Of a DNA stretch of 64,000 nucleotides, positions 31,282 to 40,139 are shown in pieces; within the stretch, counting starts at the first letter, position 1, and every line of letters begins with the position of its first letter. The translations under genes and the position numbers were made by a program. The notes beneath the pieces are model-generated. The model ran no database searches. It was given only the letters and a program-made list of their open reading frames with translations, and was not told the DNA's origin. This DNA is from Xenophilus sp. E41 (GTDB taxonomy: Bacteria; Pseudomonadota; Gammaproteobacteria; Burkholderiales; Burkholderiaceae_C), in assembly GCF_003671765.1 (NCBI RefSeq), contig NZ_QPIB01000003.1, positions 125,983 to 189,982 of the forward strand, read 5' to 3'.

Positions 31282-33024
31282 ATGGTGCACGAACTCCCTC
31301 TCCCCGCCGCGAAGCCGATGCCTGCGTCGGTCCCTGTTCCCGATGTCTCGCGCGACGGTCGCCCCGAGGCGGCGTGGATCAGCCGCCCGGCCGCTCCCAT
31401 CGCCGGCGCAGCCTCGGGTCCGCTCGCCGGCCTGCGCTTCGGCGTCAAGGACAACATCGACGTCGCCGGCCTGCCGACCACGGCGGCGTGTCCGGCCTTC
31501 GCCTACCTGGCGCCGACCCACGCCACGGTGGTGCAGCGACTGCTGGACGCCGGTGCGTCGGTCGCCGGCAAGACCAACCTCGACCAGTTCGCCTGCGGCC
31601 TGAACGGCACGCGCTCGCCCTACGGCGCCGTGCCCAACAGCTTCGACGCGCGTTACGTGTCGGGCGGGTCCAGCTCCGGCTCGGCCTACGTCGTCGCGAC
31701 CGGCGAGGTCGACTTCGCCCTGGGCACCGACACGGCCGGTTCGGGCCGCGTGCCGGCGGGGCTGAACAACATCGTCGGCATCAAGCCGACGCGCGGCCTG
31801 CTGAGCGCGCGCGGCGTGGTGCCGGCGGCGCAGAGCGTGGACTGCGTGTCCATCTTCGCGCGCACGGTCGAGCTGGCCGCGCAGGTGCTGGCCGCAGCCC
31901 TGGGGCCCGATGCGGGCGACCCCTATTCGCGCACGCTTGCACTGGCACCGGCGCACTGGCCCGCGCGCTTTCGCTTCGGCGTGCCTTCGCTGCGCGCCTT
32001 CTTCGGCGACGCGCAGGCCGAGGCGGCGTGGGACGCGGCCATCGAGCAGTTGCAGGCGCTGGGCGGCACGCCGGTGGAGATCGACTACGCGCCGCTGGCC
32101 GAGGCCGCGGCGCTGCTCTACGACAGTGCGCTGGTGGCCGAGCGCTACGCCGCCGTGCGCCCCTTCTTCGACGCGCATCCGGAGGCGGTGATGGAGCCGG
32201 TGCGCGGCATCCTCGCCCAGGGCACCGGCTACGGCGCCGCCGATCATGTCGCTGCGCTGACGCGCCTGCGCGCGCTGGGCCAGCAGGCGGCCGGCATGTG
32301 GGACGGCATCGACGTGCTGATGGTGCCCACGGCGCCCACGCACTGCACCATCGCCGACATGCAGGCCGACCCGGTGGCGCGCAACAGCCGCATGGGCGTG
32401 TACACCAACTTCGTCAACCTGCTGGACTACGCCGCGATCTCGGTGCCGTCCAGCCTGCGTCCCGACGGGCTGCCCTTCGGCGTGACCTTCATCGGCCCGG
32501 CCGGCAGCGACTTCGCGCTCGCCGCATTGGGCCAGCGCTACCACCAGGCCAGCGGGCTGCCGCTGGGCGCCACCGGCCAGCCGCTGCCGCCGGCGCAGGC
32601 GCTGCCGCAGCCGCCGGTCCAGGGGCCGACGGTGCGCGTGGCCGTGGTCGGCGCGCACCTGTCGGGCATGCCGCTGAACGTGCAGCTGCAGGAGCGCGGC
32701 GGCCGCCTGCTGCAGGCCACGCACACCGCGCCCGACTACCGCCTCTTCGCGCTGCCCGGCACGACGCCGCCCAAGCCCGGCCTGATCCGCGCCGCGGCGG
32801 GCGAGGGCGCCGCCATTGCGCTGGAGGTGTGGGAGCTGCCCGCCGCGCACTACGGCAGCTTCGTCGCGCTCATCCCGGCGCCGCTGGGCATCGGGACGCT
32901 GACGCTGGCCGACGGCTCGACGGTGCAGGGCTTCCTCTGCGAAGCGCAGGCCCTCGCGGGCGCACAGGACATCACCCACCACGGCGGCTGGCGCGCCTAC
33001 ATGCGCAGCCGGACTGCCGGCTGA
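31282..33024 (+). CDS. atzF: Allophanate hydrolase (AtzF type)
   Basis: A 580-residue cytosolic amidase that breaks allophanate down, finally to CO2 and ammonia. The amidase-signature triad is visible: Lys56 in FGVKDNIDVAG, cis-Ser130 in VSGGSSSGS and the nucleophile Ser154 in DTAGSGR. Residues about 450-580 form the small C-terminal domain of AtzF/DUR1-type hydrolases (VVGAHLSGMPLNVQL, YGSFVALIPAPLGIGTL, GGWRAYMRSR). The length matches stand-alone AtzF rather than the fused urea amidolyase; no urea carboxylase is nearby. It is the first gene after a sigma-54-like promoter and the palindrome at 31255, and it starts the atzF-ABC-atzGEH operon. Confidence 0.92.
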   Translation: MVHELPLPAAKPMPASVPVPDVSRDGRPEAAWISRPAAPIAGAASGPLAGLRFGVKDNIDVAGLPTTAACPAFAYLAPTHATVVQRLLDAGASVAGKTNLDQFACGLNGTRSPYGAVPNSFDARYVSGGSSSGSAYVVATGEVDFALGTDTAGSGRVPAGLNNIVGIKPTRGLLSARGVVPAAQSVDCVSIFARTVELAAQVLAAALGPDAGDPYSRTLALAPAHWPARFRFGVPSLRAFFGDAQAEAAWDAAIEQLQALGGTPVEIDYAPLAEAAALLYDSALVAERYAAVRPFFDAHPEAVMEPVRGILAQGTGYGAADHVAALTRLRALGQQAAGMWDGIDVLMVPTAPTHCTIADMQADPVARNSRMGVYTNFVNLLDYAAISVPSSLRPDGLPFGVTFIGPAGSDFALAALGQRYHQASGLPLGATGQPLPPAQALPQPPVQGPTVRVAVVGAHLSGMPLNVQLQERGGRLLQATHTAPDYRLFALPGTTPPKPGLIRAAAGEGAAIALEVWELPAAHYGSFVALIPAPLGIGTLTLADGSTVQGFLCEAQALAGAQDITHHGGWRAYMRSRTAG

Positions 33025-33072
33025 GGCACCGCCTTCTTCTTTTCCAAACGCAGACGTACAGGAGTCCTTGCC

Positions 33073-34059
33073 ATGTCCCTTTCCCGTCCTTCGCGCCGGC
33101 AACTGCTGCAGACCGGCAGCGCCGCGCTGGCCGTGCTCGCCGCGCCCGCCATCGTGCGCGCGCAGGCGACCAAGATCCGCATCGGCTACTGGCCCGTGGC
33201 CGCCGGACTGCCCTTCTTCGCCGCGGTCGAGAAGGGCTTCTTCAAGGAGGCGGGCCTGGACGTCGAGCCGCTGAAGTTCGCGGGTGCTCAGCAGGTCATG
33301 GAGGCGATGCTCTCCGGCCGCGGCGACGGCAGCGCCAACGGCACCGGCTCGGCCAACCTGGCCATCGGCGAGATCGCGCAGCCCGGCCTGTTCAAGATCT
33401 TCTGCACCAACCCGAGCAACGCGAAGTTCGTGCTGGAGGAGTTCCTGGTGCCCAAGGACAGCCCGATCAAGAGCGTGGCCGAGCTCAAGGGCAAGAAGGT
33501 CGCCTCCGGCCCCGGCATCCAGAACGTGACGCTGGCCAAGACCATGCTGGAGCGTGCCGGTGCCGGCACCATCGCCGTGACCGAGCTGCCCATCGGCCAG
33601 CACGTGGCGGCGCTGGCGGCCGGCCAGGTCGATGCCGTGTACACGCTGGAACCGACGGGCACCGTGGGCCGCCTCAACGGCACCACCCGCGTGCTGGAGG
33701 CCGGCGTGGTGGCGCACTACATCCTGGGCGACCCGATGGCGCCCTGGCACGGCGGCGCGGCCAGCCTCACGACCGACTTCATCAAGAAGAACCCGGAGCT
33801 CGCGAAGAAGTACATCGCCGCCTACGCCAAGGGCGTGGAGTTCGTGCGCACGCAGCCGGCCGAGGCACGTCAGTACATGAAGGGCTACACCGCCATCGAG
33901 GGCGCGCTCACCAACGAGGTGCCGCTGGCCTCGTACATGCTCTACAACGAGTTCAAGGCCAGCGACGCGGCCTACTTCCAGAAGTTCTACGACCTGTTCA
34001 CCGAGAAGGGCATCTTCGAGAAGAAGGTGACGGTGGACGGCCTTCTGTACAAGGGCTGA
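33073..34059 (+). CDS. NMT1/TauA-like ABC substrate-binding protein of the atz operon
   Basis: A 328-residue periplasmic receptor with leader MSLSRPSRRQLLQTGSAALA, cut after VRAQ. Body: KIRIGYWPVAAGLPFFAAVEKGFFKEAGLDVE, VMEAMLSGRGDGSANGTGSANL, VASGPGIQNVTLAKTML and AAGQVDAVYTLEPTGTV. It belongs to the broad NMT1/SsuA group, which includes receptors for pyrimidine-like and ureido compounds. It is 48 bp behind atzF and 3 bp before the permease gene. In this context a condensed-urea compound such as biuret, triuret or a triazine derivative is the likely ligand, by inference. Confidence 0.88.
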   Translation: MSLSRPSRRQLLQTGSAALAVLAAPAIVRAQATKIRIGYWPVAAGLPFFAAVEKGFFKEAGLDVEPLKFAGAQQVMEAMLSGRGDGSANGTGSANLAIGEIAQPGLFKIFCTNPSNAKFVLEEFLVPKDSPIKSVAELKGKKVASGPGIQNVTLAKTMLERAGAGTIAVTELPIGQHVAALAAGQVDAVYTLEPTGTVGRLNGTTRVLEAGVVAHYILGDPMAPWHGGAASLTTDFIKKNPELAKKYIAAYAKGVEFVRTQPAEARQYMKGYTAIEGALTNEVPLASYMLYNEFKASDAAYFQKFYDLFTEKGIFEKKVTVDGLLYKG

Positions 34060-34062
34060 GCC

Positions 34063-34890
34063 ATGGCCGACGCGAGCACCACCACCGCCACGCCCTGGAC
34101 GCCCCCGGCCGCCACGGGGAGCGCCGCACCGAAGACCCCGCTCCTTCAGCGCCTGCTGCCGGCCATCGGGCCGGTGGCACTCTTCATCGTCTGGGACCTG
34201 GTCGTGCGGCTGGGCTTCATCAAGCCCATCCTGCTGCCGGCACCGGCCGACACGGTGAGCACGCTCATCACCGGCCTGGCCGGCGGGCCGCTGCTGTCGG
34301 ACTTCCTGGTGACGGTGTGGCGCACGCTGCAGGCCTTCCTGATCGCCGCGATCGTCGGCGTGCCGCTGGGCGTGCTGCTGGGCAGCAACGAGAAGGCGTA
34401 CCGCAGCGTGGAGTTCCTGATCGACTTCTTCCGCTCCACGCCCAGCTCGGCGCTGATCCCGCTGTTCCTCATGATCTTCGGCACCTCGGACGTGAACAAG
34501 GTCGCCATCGCGGCCTTCGGCGCGCTGCTGATCGTGGTGTTCAACAGTGCCTACGGGGTGATCAACGCGCGCAAGCAGCGCGTGATGGCGGCCAAGGTGA
34601 TGGGCGCCACGCGCTGGCAGACCTTTCGCGACGTGCTGGTGTGGGAAAGCCTGCAGCCCAGCTTCGTCGGCCTACGTTCGGCCGTGTCGATGGCGCTGGT
34701 GATCGTGATCGTGGCCGAGATGTTCATCGGCGCCGACTCGGGCCTGGGCAACCGCATCATCAATTCGCAGCAGGTGCTCAACGTCAAGAGCATGTACGCC
34801 TCGATCCTCGCGGCGGGTGCGCTGGGTTACGCGCTGAACATCCTGTTCCTCGTCGCGGAACGCAAGATCGTCCACTGGAGCGGAAGATGA
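34063..34890 (+). CDS. ABC transporter permease of the atz operon
   Basis: A 275-residue SsuC/TauC-type inner-membrane protein with six or so hydrophobic helices: LLPAIGPVALFIVWDLVVRLGF, TLQAFLIAAIVGVPLGVLLG, SSALIPLFLMIFGTSDVNKVAIAAFGALLIVVFNSAYGVI, and the EAA-like loop KVMGATRWQTFRDVLVWESLQPSF. It ends with a helix ALGYALNILFLVAER. It is 3 bp downstream of the receptor gene and overlaps the ATPase gene by 4 bp. It forms the membrane channel of the uptake system encoded between atzF and atzG. Confidence 0.9.
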   Translation: MADASTTTATPWTPPAATGSAAPKTPLLQRLLPAIGPVALFIVWDLVVRLGFIKPILLPAPADTVSTLITGLAGGPLLSDFLVTVWRTLQAFLIAAIVGVPLGVLLGSNEKAYRSVEFLIDFFRSTPSSALIPLFLMIFGTSDVNKVAIAAFGALLIVVFNSAYGVINARKQRVMAAKVMGATRWQTFRDVLVWESLQPSFVGLRSAVSMALVIVIVAEMFIGADSGLGNRIINSQQVLNVKSMYASILAAGALGYALNILFLVAERKIVHWSGR

Positions 34891-35720
34891 AAATGGCTGC
34901 AGACATCGTGTTGAACGGTCCGGTCTACGCGGACGTTCCCAAGCCGAAGTTCGCGCCCGGCCCCGCCGGCACGCACATCACGATCCGCGGACTGACCAAG
35001 TACTTCGCCGGCTGGCCGCTGTACGAGAACTTCGACCTCGACATCCCCAAGCACGCGATCGTCTCGGTCTTCGGCCCCAACGGCTGCGGCAAGTCGACGC
35101 TGATCAACATGATCGCGGGGCTGATCCCGATCGACCGCGGCGAGATCCTGTTCGACGGCAAGAGCCTGAAGGACACCAAGATCGGCTACGTGTTCCAGAA
35201 CTACCGCGAAGCGATGTTCCCGTGGATGCGCACCATCGACAACATCGCCTACCCGCTCAAGCTCGAAGGCCGCAGCAAGGCCGAGGTGGACCGCCGCATG
35301 GCCGAGCTGGTGGCCAGCTTCGACGTCAAGTTCGACCTCAACCGTTATCCCTACGAGCTCTCGGGCGGCCAGCAGCAGACGGCCTCGATCATGCGGGCGC
35401 TCGCGCCCAACCCCGAGGTGCTGTTCCTCGACGAGCCCTTCTCGGCGCTCGACTTCGAGATGACGCTCTTCATCCGCGAGAAGCTGCAGGAGGTCTTCAT
35501 GCAGACCGGCACCACCATGCTGCTGGTCTCGCACGACCTCGAGGAGGCGGTGTACCTGGCCGACCAGGTGCTGCTGCTGACCAAGCGGCCGACCAAGGTG
35601 GCCGAGATCCTGCGCTACGGCGACGCGCGGCCGCGCACCCTGGAGACGCTCAGCTCGCCCAGCTTCGTCGCGATGAAGAAGCTGAGCCTGGAGATCTTCC
35701 AGCGCGAGGTGCGGCGATGA
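34887..35720 (+). CDS. ABC transporter ATP-binding protein of the atz operon
   Basis: A 277-residue ATPase. Walker A is GPNGCGKST, the Q-loop is VFQNYREAMFPWMRT, the signature LSGGQQQTASIMRAL is a slightly unusual LSGGQ variant, Walker B is VLFLDEPFSALD and the switch His is in LLVSHDLEEAV. An N-terminal extension of about 30 residues precedes the domain. ATG 34887 overlaps the permease stop and its own stop overlaps atzG (ATGA 35717-35720), so translation is coupled through the operon. It energises import of the substrate for AtzE, AtzF or both. Confidence 0.92.
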   Translation: MKMAADIVLNGPVYADVPKPKFAPGPAGTHITIRGLTKYFAGWPLYENFDLDIPKHAIVSVFGPNGCGKSTLINMIAGLIPIDRGEILFDGKSLKDTKIGYVFQNYREAMFPWMRTIDNIAYPLKLEGRSKAEVDRRMAELVASFDVKFDLNRYPYELSGGQQQTASIMRALAPNPEVLFLDEPFSALDFEMTLFIREKLQEVFMQTGTTMLLVSHDLEEAVYLADQVLLLTKRPTKVAEILRYGDARPRTLETLSSPSFVAMKKLSLEIFQREVRR

Positions 35721-35920
35721 CTCCGCAAGAGGCCGAGAAGTACGTGGACGCCACCGCCGCCGCGCTGGGCCTGCCGCTGCGCAGTGACCACCGCCCCGGC
35801 GTGCTGCGCTACTTCGGTTTGGCGGCCGGCTTCGCGGCCCTGGTCGAGGCGGTGCCGCTCGAGCCGCACCACGAGAGCGCGGTGAGCTTCGTGCCCGTGC
35901 CGCCGGAGCCCGCCGAATGA
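35717..35920 (+). CDS. atzG: AtzG-like small subunit (DUF4089) of 1-carboxybiuret hydrolase
   Basis: A 67-residue protein, too small to be an enzyme by itself. Its sequence [17 protein letters not shown], then [24 protein letters not shown], fits the AtzG/DUF4089 group. In Pseudomonas sp. ADP, AtzG binds AtzE in a complex resembling GatC with GatA and is needed for stable AtzE. Position supports this: it overlaps the ATPase gene upstream and the atzE gene downstream, each by 4 bp, giving a tightly coupled pair. The family call rests on size, context and the short conserved core. Confidence 0.85.
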   Translation: MTPQEAEKYVDATAAALGLPLRSDHRPGVLRYFGLAAGFAALVEAVPLEPHHESAVSFVPVPPEPAE

Positions 35921-37356
35921 CGCCCGCGGAGTGGCTGCGCCAGGATGCGGCCGCCATGGCCGAGGCGGTGCGCAGCGGCGCGCTGAGCGCCGTGGCGCTG
36001 GCCGAGGCGGCGCTCTCGCGCATCGAAGCGACCGATGCGCGCGTCAACGCCTTCACCGACGTGGTCGGGCCGCGCGCGCTGCGGCGCGCCGCGCAGGTCG
36101 ATGCCGCGCTGGCCGGCCCCTCGGCCGATCGGGCACGCGCGCTGCCGCTGCTGGGCGTGCCCTTCGCGGTCAAGAACCTGTTCGACGTCGCCGGCCTGCC
36201 CACGCTGGCCGGCTCGAAGATCGAGCGCACGGCGGCGCCCGCGCGCACCGATGGCCTGCTGGTGCGGCGGCTGGAGCAGGCCGGCGCGGTGTTGCTCGGC
36301 GCGCTCAACATGGACGAGTACGCCTACGGCTTCACCACCGAGAACAGCCACGTCGGCCCCTGTCGCAACCCGCACGACCTGGCGTGCATCGCCGGCGGTT
36401 CCTCGGGTGGCTCCGGCGCCGCGGTGGCGGCGGGCCAGGTGCCGCTGGCGCTGGGCTCCGACACCAACGGCTCCATCCGCGTGCCGGCCTCGCTCAACGG
36501 CGTCTACGGCCTCAAGCCCACCTTCGGCCGGCTGCCGCGCACCGGCAGCTACCCCTTCGTGGCCAGCTTGGATCACCTGGGCCCCTTCGCCCGTTCCGTG
36601 CGCGACCTGGCCCTGTGCTACGACGCCCTGCAGGGCCCCGAGATGCGCGCGCCGCGCGATCCCGGCTGCGCGCAGCGGCCGGTCGAGGCCGTCGCGCCGC
36701 TGCTCGAGCGCGGCGCCGAAGGCCTGCGCATCGGCGTGCTGGGCGGGTGGTTTCGCCAGTGGGCACAGCCCGAGGCCATCGCTGCCGTCGACATCGTGGC
36801 CCAGGCGCTGGGCGCACGGCAGATGGTCGAACTGCCGCTGGTGGAGGCCGGCCGGGCGGCGGCGTTCCTCATCACCAACGCCGAAGGCGCCGCGCTGCAC
36901 CTGCCCGACCTGCGCCGCCGGCCGCAGGACTTCGAGCCGCTGTCGCGCGACCGCTTCCTGGCCGGTGCGCTGCTGCCGGCGGCCTGGGTGGCGCGCGCGC
37001 AGCGCGTGCGCCAGCGCTACGCCGAAGAGGCGGCGCGCGTCTTCGGCCGCTTCGACATTCTGCTGGCGCCGGCCACGCCCTGCGCCGCCACGCCCATCGG
37101 CACCGAGTTCTTCAAGCTCGACGGCCAGCGCCTGCCGCTGCGCCCCAACATGGGCGTGCTGACGCAGCCCATCTCCTGCATCGGCCTGCCGGTGGCCGCG
37201 GTGCCTGTGTGGGGCGCCCATGCCGCGCTGCCCATCGGCGTGCAGGTGATTGCCGCCCCCTGGCGCGAGGACCTCGCGCTGCGCGTCGCCGCGGCGCTGG
37301 AACGTGCCGGCGTCACCCAGGCGCCGGTCGCCGACCTGGAAAAGAGCCCGACATGA
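35917..37356 (+). CDS. atzE: 1-Carboxybiuret hydrolase catalytic subunit (AtzE)
   Basis: A 479-residue amidase-signature enzyme. The triad is Lys86 in [12 protein letters not shown], cis-Ser162 in [16 protein letters not shown] and nucleophile Ser186 in [12 protein letters not shown]. The AtzE subgroup pattern is seen in [42 protein letters not shown] and [12 protein letters not shown]. AtzE removes ammonia from 1-carboxybiuret to give 1,3-dicarboxyurea, working with AtzG. It differs from GatA, which is encoded separately at 55327. It is coupled to atzG and atzH by 4-bp overlaps. The usual upstream enzyme AtzD is not in the window, so its substrate must come from elsewhere, possibly triuret. 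Confidence 0.9.
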   Translation: MTPAEWLRQDAAAMAEAVRSGALSAVALAEAALSRIEATDARVNAFTDVVGPRALRRAAQVDAALAGPSADRARALPLLGVPFAVKNLFDVAGLPTLAGSKIERTAAPARTDGLLVRRLEQAGAVLLGALNMDEYAYGFTTENSHVGPCRNPHDLACIAGGSSGGSGAAVAAGQVPLALGSDTNGSIRVPASLNGVYGLKPTFGRLPRTGSYPFVASLDHLGPFARSVRDLALCYDALQGPEMRAPRDPGCAQRPVEAVAPLLERGAEGLRIGVLGGWFRQWAQPEAIAAVDIVAQALGARQMVELPLVEAGRAAAFLITNAEGAALHLPDLRRRPQDFEPLSRDRFLAGALLPAAWVARAQRVRQRYAEEAARVFGRFDILLAPATPCAATPIGTEFFKLDGQRLPLRPNMGVLTQPISCIGLPVAAVPVWGAHAALPIGVQVIAAPWREDLALRVAAALERAGVTQAPVADLEKSPT

Positions 37357-37739
37357 TCGACATCGCCGACATCAACCTGCCCGACGTGCTGGCCGAGGTG
37401 CGCGCCGCCTTCGCGCTCTACGAGGACGCGCTGGTGCACAACAAGGTCGAGATCCTCGACGCCCTGTTCTGGAACAGCCCGCACACCCTGCGCTACGGCG
37501 CGACCGAGAACCTCTACGGCTACGAGGCCATCGCCGCGTTTCGCGCCGCGCGCCCCGCGCAGGGGCTGATGCGCGACCTGCTGCGCGTGGAGATCACCAC
37601 CTACGGCCGCGACTGCGCCACCGCGAACTGCGAATTCCGCCGCGAAGGCAGCACCCGAACGGGGCGCCAGAGCCAGGCCTGGATACGCACCGCACAAGGC
37701 TGGCGCGTGGTGGCGGCGCATGTGAGCCTGCTGGACTGA
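37353..37739 (+). CDS. atzH: AtzH-like protein, putative 1,3-dicarboxyurea amidase
   Basis: A 128-residue SnoaL/NTF2-like protein: [52 protein letters not shown] and [21 protein letters not shown]. This is the AtzH pattern. In Pseudomonas sp. ADP, AtzH is proposed to convert the AtzE product 1,3-dicarboxyurea to allophanate, the AtzF substrate. It overlaps atzE by 4 bp and ends the first operon; 112 bp later a second sigma-54-like promoter begins. The family has few characterised members, so the reaction is less certain than the name. Confidence 0.85.
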   Translation: MIDIADINLPDVLAEVRAAFALYEDALVHNKVEILDALFWNSPHTLRYGATENLYGYEAIAAFRAARPAQGLMRDLLRVEITTYGRDCATANCEFRREGSTRTGRQSQAWIRTAQGWRVVAAHVSLLD

Positions 37740-37768
37740 AGCAGCCGCCCGTAGGAGCCGTCCAGAGC

Positions 37769-37783
37769 TGGCACGCGTTATGC
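37769..37783 (+). promoter_or_regulatory. Sigma-54-like promoter upstream of the BMP-transporter operon
   Basis: TGGCAC (37769-37774), five bases and ATGC (37780-37783) keep the invariant GG and GC with -24/-12 spacing; one base (A for T) departs from the -12 consensus. It parallels the element at 31233 both in sequence and in the distance to the following palindrome. The leader to ATG 37851 is about 55 nt. Confidence 0.62.
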
Positions 37784-37790
37784 GTACTGG

Positions 37791-37802
37791 CTTGTATCCA
37801 AG
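37791..37802. promoter_or_regulatory. CTTGTATCCAAG palindrome, probable GntR operator 2
   Basis: The 12-mer is identical to the one at 31255-31266 and again starts 7 nt after the -12 element, overlapping the expected start site. The identical word in the same place at two adjacent operons argues for a shared repressor, most simply the GntR protein encoded at the end of the second operon. Confidence 0.65.
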
Positions 37803-37850
37803 ATTGAACCGTTCCGCGCCGCCGGCGCATCCTTCTTCCGGAGCCAATCC

Positions 37851-38963
37851 ATGAGCCAGTTCAACCGCCGCGATTCCCTCAAGTCCCTGGCCGCCCTCGG
37901 CGCGGCCGGCAGCCTCGGCATGCTCAGCCCGCTGGCGCGGGCGCAGAAGCCGCTCACCGTGGGTGTGATCTACGTCGGCCCGCGCGACGACTACGGCTAC
38001 AACCAGGCGCACGCGCAGGCGGCTGCCGAGGTCAAGAAGATGCCCGGCGTGAAAGTGGTCGAGGAAGAGAACGTGCCCGAGACCGCGGCCGTGCAGAAGA
38101 CCATGACCGGGATGATCCAGCAGGACGGTGCATCGCTGCTGTTCCCCACCTCCTTCGGCTACTTCGACCCGCACATCCTCGCCGTGGCGCCGAAGAACCC
38201 GGACGTGCGCTTCTCGCACTGCGGCGGCCTGTGGACCGAGAAGAACCCCAAGAACGTGGGCAGCTTCTTCGGCTACATCGACGAGTGCCAGTTCCTCAAC
38301 GGCGTGGTCGCGGCGCACATGACCAAGAGCAACAAGATCGCCTTCGTGGCGGCCAAGCCGATCCCGCAGGTGCTGCGCAACATCAACGCCTTCACACTCG
38401 GCGCGCGCTCGGTCAAGCCGGGCATCACCTGCAGCGTGATCTTCACCGGCGACTGGTCGATGGCGGTGAAGGAGGCCGAGGCCACCAACAGCCTGGCCGA
38501 CCAGGGCTGCGACGTCTTCACCATGCACGTGGACGGCCCCAAGGTGGTGGTCGAGACGGCGGCCAAGCGCGGCAAGATGGTGTGCGGCTACCACGCCAGC
38601 CAGGCCAAGCTGGCGCCCAACGCCTACCTCACCGGGGCCGAGTGGAACTGGCTCACCGCGTACAAGACCATCATCGACGCGGCGCGCGCCGGCAAGCCGC
38701 ACCCGAACTTCCTGCGCGGCGGCCTGAAGGAAGGCTACGTGAAGACCTCCGCCTACGGCCCCATGGTGACCGACGCCGCCAAGAAGCAGGCCGACGACAT
38801 CAAGGCCAGGATGATCGCGGGCAGCTTCGACATCTTCAAGGGTCCGCTCAAGGACAACAAGGGCAAGGAAGTCATCGCCGCCGGCCAGGTGCAGAAGCAG
38901 ACCGACCTGGAACTGGAAAAAATGAACTACCTGGTCGAAGGTGTGATGGGTTCGATTGGTTGA
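37851..38963 (+). CDS. BMP-family (Med/PnrA-like) ABC substrate-binding protein
   Basis: A 370-residue periplasmic receptor. The leader MSQFNRRDSLKSLAALGAAG has a Tat-like NRRD and is cut after ARAQ. BMP marks: VGVIYVGPRDDYGYNQAHAQAA, EENVPETAAVQKTM, LFPTSFGYFDPHILAVAPKNPDVRF and FGYIDECQFLNGVVAAHMTKS. BMP receptors usually bind nucleosides or purine-like nitrogen compounds. With two RbsC-like permeases and a double ATPase in the same operon it forms a complete importer. Biuret, triuret or another ureide is the contextual guess for ligand here. It is the first gene after the second sigma-54-like promoter. Confidence 0.9.
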   Translation: MSQFNRRDSLKSLAALGAAGSLGMLSPLARAQKPLTVGVIYVGPRDDYGYNQAHAQAAAEVKKMPGVKVVEEENVPETAAVQKTMTGMIQQDGASLLFPTSFGYFDPHILAVAPKNPDVRFSHCGGLWTEKNPKNVGSFFGYIDECQFLNGVVAAHMTKSNKIAFVAAKPIPQVLRNINAFTLGARSVKPGITCSVIFTGDWSMAVKEAEATNSLADQGCDVFTMHVDGPKVVVETAAKRGKMVCGYHASQAKLAPNAYLTGAEWNWLTAYKTIIDAARAGKPHPNFLRGGLKEGYVKTSAYGPMVTDAAKKQADDIKARMIAGSFDIFKGPLKDNKGKEVIAAGQVQKQTDLELEKMNYLVEGVMGSIG

Positions 38964-38978
38964 TCGATCTCAGGCGGA

Positions 38979-40139
38979 ATGACCGGCATGCGCGCCGCCC
39001 TGCGTGAAGCCCTGCTGCCCGTGCTGGCCATCGCGGCCGCGCTGCTGATCTTCGGCCTGTTCGTGGCCATCGCCGCGGGCGCCGATCCGGTGGAGGCCTG
39101 GTCGGTGCTGTTCCAGGGCGCCTTCGGCAGCTGGTTCTCGTGGCAGAACACGCTGCAGCGCGCGGCGCCGCTGATGCTCACCGCGCTGTGCGTCGCCATT
39201 CCGGCACGCGCGGGGCTGGTCATCATCGGCGGCGAAGGGGCGCTGGTGCTGGGCGGGCTGGCCTGCGCGGCCATGGCCTACCTGGTGCCGCTGCCCGCGA
39301 ACATCGTCGGCACCGCCGCGGTCTGCCTCGCCGGTGCCGTGGCGGGCGCACTGTGGATCGTGCTCGCTGGCTGGCTGCGGCAATACCGCGGCATCAACGA
39401 GACGATCAGCAGCCTGCTGCTGGCCTACATCGCCATCGGCATCTTCAAGCACCTGGTCGAGGGCGTGCTGCGCGATCCGGCCAGCCTCAACAAGCCCTCC
39501 ACCTATGCGCTGGCCGAGGGCCTGCGCATCGGCGGCATCGCCGGCTCGGACGTGCACTGGGGCCTGGTGCTGGGCGTCGTGGCCTGCATCGGCCTGGGGC
39601 TGTGGCTGCGGGTCACGGCCTCGGGCTTCTCGATCCGCGTGGTGGGCGGCAACCCGCGCACCGCCCAGCTGGTGGGCCTGCCGGCCAACCGCCTGATCCT
39701 GCTGGCCTGCGCGCTGGGCGGCGCCTGCGCCGGCCTGGCGGGTGCGGTCGAGGTGGCGGCGGTGCACACCAACGCGAATGCCTCGCTGATCGCGGGCTAT
39801 GGCTATGCGGGCATCCTGGTCGCGTTCATCGCGCGGCAGAACCCGCTGGCCGTCATCCCGGTGGCCATCCTCTTCGGCGGCTTCGGCGCCGCCGGCAGCC
39901 TGCTGCAGCGCCGGCTGGGCCTGCCCGACGCGTCGGTGCAGGTGCTGCAGGGCATCGCCTTCGTGCTGATCCTGGCCAGCGAGGCGCTGCGCGGCACCAC
40001 CGGCAAGGCGGTGGCCGCCAAGCTCTTCGCGCGGCCCTTCGAGGAACTGGAACAGCTGCCTCCGCGCGCGGCCGGCCCCGATGCCGGCACGCCGCAGCGG
40101 CGCGGGGCGCCCTCGTCAGGCAAGGAGGTGTACGCATGA
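38979..40139 (+). CDS. BMP-type ABC transporter permease 1
   Basis: A 386-residue inner-membrane protein with about nine hydrophobic helices, for example ALLPVLAIAAALLIFGLFVAIAAG and IVGTAAVCLAGAVAGALWIVLAG. It has the permease motif YRGINETISSLLLAYIAIGIF and SGFSIRVVGGNPRTAQLVGLPANRLILLACALGGACAGLAGA, which are YufP/NupP-type. The start ATG 38979 lies 15 bp after the receptor gene; a second ATG at 38988 is equally plausible. A strong AAGGAGGTG near its end serves the next gene, which overlaps by 4 bp. It pairs with permease 2 to form the channel. Confidence 0.9.
   Translation: MTGMRAALREALLPVLAIAAALLIFGLFVAIAAGADPVEAWSVLFQGAFGSWFSWQNTLQRAAPLMLTALCVAIPARAGLVIIGGEGALVLGGLACAAMAYLVPLPANIVGTAAVCLAGAVAGALWIVLAGWLRQYRGINETISSLLLAYIAIGIFKHLVEGVLRDPASLNKPSTYALAEGLRIGGIAGSDVHWGLVLGVVACIGLGLWLRVTASGFSIRVVGGNPRTAQLVGLPANRLILLACALGGACAGLAGAVEVAAVHTNANASLIAGYGYAGILVAFIARQNPLAVIPVAILFGGFGAAGSLLQRRLGLPDASVQVLQGIAFVLILASEALRGTTGKAVAAKLFARPFEELEQLPPRAAGPDAGTPQRRGAPSSGKEVYA

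Noticed and set aside
30025-33750. Very long open frame on the minus strand (1241 codons) opposite the Bug, atzF and binding-protein genes
   Set aside because: It is an antisense shadow produced by GC-rich third positions; the translation is Arg/Gly/His-rich with no motif, and clear family genes occupy the plus strand.
31374-35720. 1448-codon open frame on the plus strand through atzF and the ABC genes
   Set aside because: Only its last part is real, the ATPase from 34887. The rest is an out-of-frame reading of atzF, the receptor and the permease, all of which have intact motifs in their own frames.
35917-37356. Reading the AtzE gene as a second gatA
   Set aside because: It is coupled to an AtzG-like 67-residue gene and to atzH, and true gatCAB is complete at 53703-57202.
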